From SVTX01 sp045542075 (GTDB lineage: Bacteria > Bacillota > Clostridia > Oscillospirales > CAG-272), in contig JAZQKI010000036.1 in NCBI GenBank assembly GCA_045542075.1, forward strand, positions 1-12,367: a stretch of 12,367 bases of DNA, written 5' to 3'. Position 1 is the first letter of the stretch. Each line of letters starts with the position of its first letter. Made by a program: the position numbers and the translations under genes. Positions 11,753-12,367 of the stretch are shown here, piece after piece. The notes under the pieces are model-generated. The model was not told the origin of the DNA and searched no databases. It worked only from the letters and a program-made list of their open reading frames with translations.

Positions 11753-11815
11753 TTAAGCCATAAATTCATAATCACTACTCATAACGAGTAGTGATGCGCA
11801 GTTACCCCAACGCAT
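11753..11815 (-). CDS. 20-residue leader-peptide ORF with embedded perfect hairpin
   Basis: ATG at 11815 has an excellent AAGGAGGT (11831-11824) 8 bases upstream. The peptide begins MRWGNCASLLV and ends SDYEFMA. Codons in the middle lie in a perfect 10-bp stem, ATCACTACTC (11771-11780) and GAGTAGTGAT (11786-11795), with a 5-base loop. A minus-strand terminator follows about 40 bases after the stop, and then the sigma-like gene. A strong start signal on such a short frame, an internal hairpin and a terminator are the hallmarks of a translated attenuator; the tet(M) leader of Tn916 is a known example of this control in an integrative element. What the ribosome would sense here is not visible. 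A longer in-frame extension to 11971 exists but has no better start. Confidence 0.65.
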   Translation of the reverse strand: MRWGNCASLLVMSSDYEFMA

Positions 11816-11969
11816 AATAAAATACCTCCTTGAATTAAGAATTGGCGCGGCTCGTCCAAGGTGGTATTCTGGAAGATGACCGCGTAGATGTTTTTCATCT
11901 CTTTTCTCTTTGAATATTTTGACTCTCATTCTCATATCGTAGAATGGGAGAGTACGGCTTCTATGGTGC
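11816..11969 (-). other. Leader region upstream of the 20-residue ORF
   Basis: No gene with a convincing start is seen here. ACTCTCATTCT (11922-11932) and AGAATGGGAGAGT (11941-11953) form an interrupted inverted repeat 8 bases apart, possibly an operator. A consensus promoter was not identified, although transcription of the leader ORF must begin in or above this stretch. Confidence 0.4.
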
Positions 11970-12001
11970 AAAAAAGCGACGAGCCTTAATAAGCCCGTCG
12001 C
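11970..12001 (-). terminator. Intrinsic terminator after the PerR-like gene
   Basis: On the minus strand GCGACGGGCTT (12001-11991) pairs with AAGGCTCGTCGC (11987-11976) with a single bulge, followed by TTTTTTG. It lies about 30 bases after the stop of the Fur-family gene at 12031. Confidence 0.85.
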
Positions 12002-12030
12002 GCTTATTTGTTGCTAAAGGAGTTAGTCAG

Positions 12031-12367
12031 CTATTCCTCGGAACAGCTTTCACATGTTCCGTTTAGAACGATTTGTATATGTTTTATTTTTGCACCGCCC
12101 GACAAATTGCAAGCCGCCTTTGCAGCATTGATGTCGGCATCCATAATGTCAATGACTCGTCCACACCTCTCACAAACAAGGTGAACGTGATCCTCACAGT
12201 TCGCATCGTATCTTTCGTGGTTATCCACGGTTGTTACTCTGATAACCCTTCCGATTTCTTCTAACTGTTTGAGATTTCGATACACCGTGCCGAGCGAGAG
12301 GTTCGGCAGGTCGCCTTTCAGATCATTGAAAATCATTTCTGCGGAAGGATGCTCCTTCGTGCCGCAG
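12031..12367 (-). CDS. perR: PerR-like Fur-family regulator (5' end outside window)
   Basis: The C-terminal ~112 residues of a Fur-superfamily repressor; the frame runs open to the window edge, so the start is missing. The visible N-terminal end CGTKEHPSAEMIFNDL, then LSLGTVYRNLKQLEEIGRVI (recognition helix), is typical of this group. Metal-site residues fit the peroxide sensor PerR: ERYD (Asp85 equivalent), EDHVHLVC (His91, His93), CGRVID (Asp104). The structural-zinc pairs are CERC and CESC. PerR uses Fe or Mn to sense hydrogen peroxide by oxidation of its His ligands. PerR rather than Fur or Zur is inferred from these Asp positions. It has its own terminator. Whether it belongs to the integrative element or the chromosome is unclear. 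Confidence 0.9.
   Translation of the reverse strand, partial: CGTKEHPSAEMIFNDLKGDLPNLSLGTVYRNLKQLEEIGRVIRVTTVDNHERYDANCEDHVHLVCERCGRVIDIMDADINAAKAACNLSGGAKIKHIQIVLNGTCESCSEE

Noticed and set aside
11922..11936. Possible third Fur-type box (ATGAGAATGAGAGTCA on the minus strand)
   Set aside because: Only one half-site TGAGAAT matches; the other half differs in the key bases. The symmetric reading as an interrupted inverted repeat fits better.
11816..11971. Upstream extension of the leader ORF to 72 residues
   Set aside because: The upstream ATG at 11971 lies within the terminator of the PerR-like gene and has no ribosome binding site, while ATG 11815 has an excellent one.

Overview
The window looks like part of a genome from a Gram-positive, anaerobic, Clostridia-type bacterium (probably a gut member of the Oscillospirales or a related order). 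The basis is strong AAGGAGG-type ribosome binding sites, Fur-superfamily regulators of the Firmicutes kind, consensus TTGACA/TATAAT promoters, a MITE-like palindrome of a kind I associate with gut Clostridia, and integrative-element genes. No species name can be supported from sequence alone.

Left part (1-7520), chromosome-like. A small winged-helix-like gene with an early in-frame stop (25-408) is followed by a palindromic MITE-like repeat and a hairpin. Then comes a minus-strand operon read from 5309 down to 777: a Zur/Fur-type regulator, a metal-binding lipoprotein, an ABC ATPase, an ABC permease and an FAD-dependent oxidoreductase. It starts at a consensus promoter bracketed by two identical 15-bp Fur-type boxes, so the operon is probably repressed by its own first product when metal is plentiful. 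On the other side of the upstream box a second consensus promoter drives a plus-strand gene fusing a family 8 glycosyltransferase to a PlsC-like acyltransferase, closed by a strong terminator.

Middle (7520-8040): an attachment region. It has a broken 5' half of a tRNA-Ser, a short tract with direct and inverted repeats, then an intact tRNA-Ser(CGA) with encoded CCA and its own terminator.

Right part (8045 to about 11970): a mobile or integrative element next to the tRNA, with every gene on the minus strand. From promoter-proximal to distal these are a 20-residue leader ORF, a sigma-70 region-4-like regulator, a roughly 350-nt non-coding and probably structured segment, a small winged-helix protein, a 121-residue protein of unknown function, a MazF/PemK toxin without a visible antitoxin, an excisionase-like HTH protein and a tyrosine recombinase. 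The leader ORF, the terminator after it and a perfect inverted repeat in front of the sigma-like gene suggest layered control of the element. The right edge carries the C-terminal part of a PerR-type regulator with its own terminator; the window does not show whether it is cargo or chromosome.

The observations most worth following are the GT8-PlsC fusion, the structured non-coding segment with matched ends, the leader/attenuator ahead of the sigma-like gene, the split tRNA-Ser remnant, and the FAD oxidoreductase placed under metal control.
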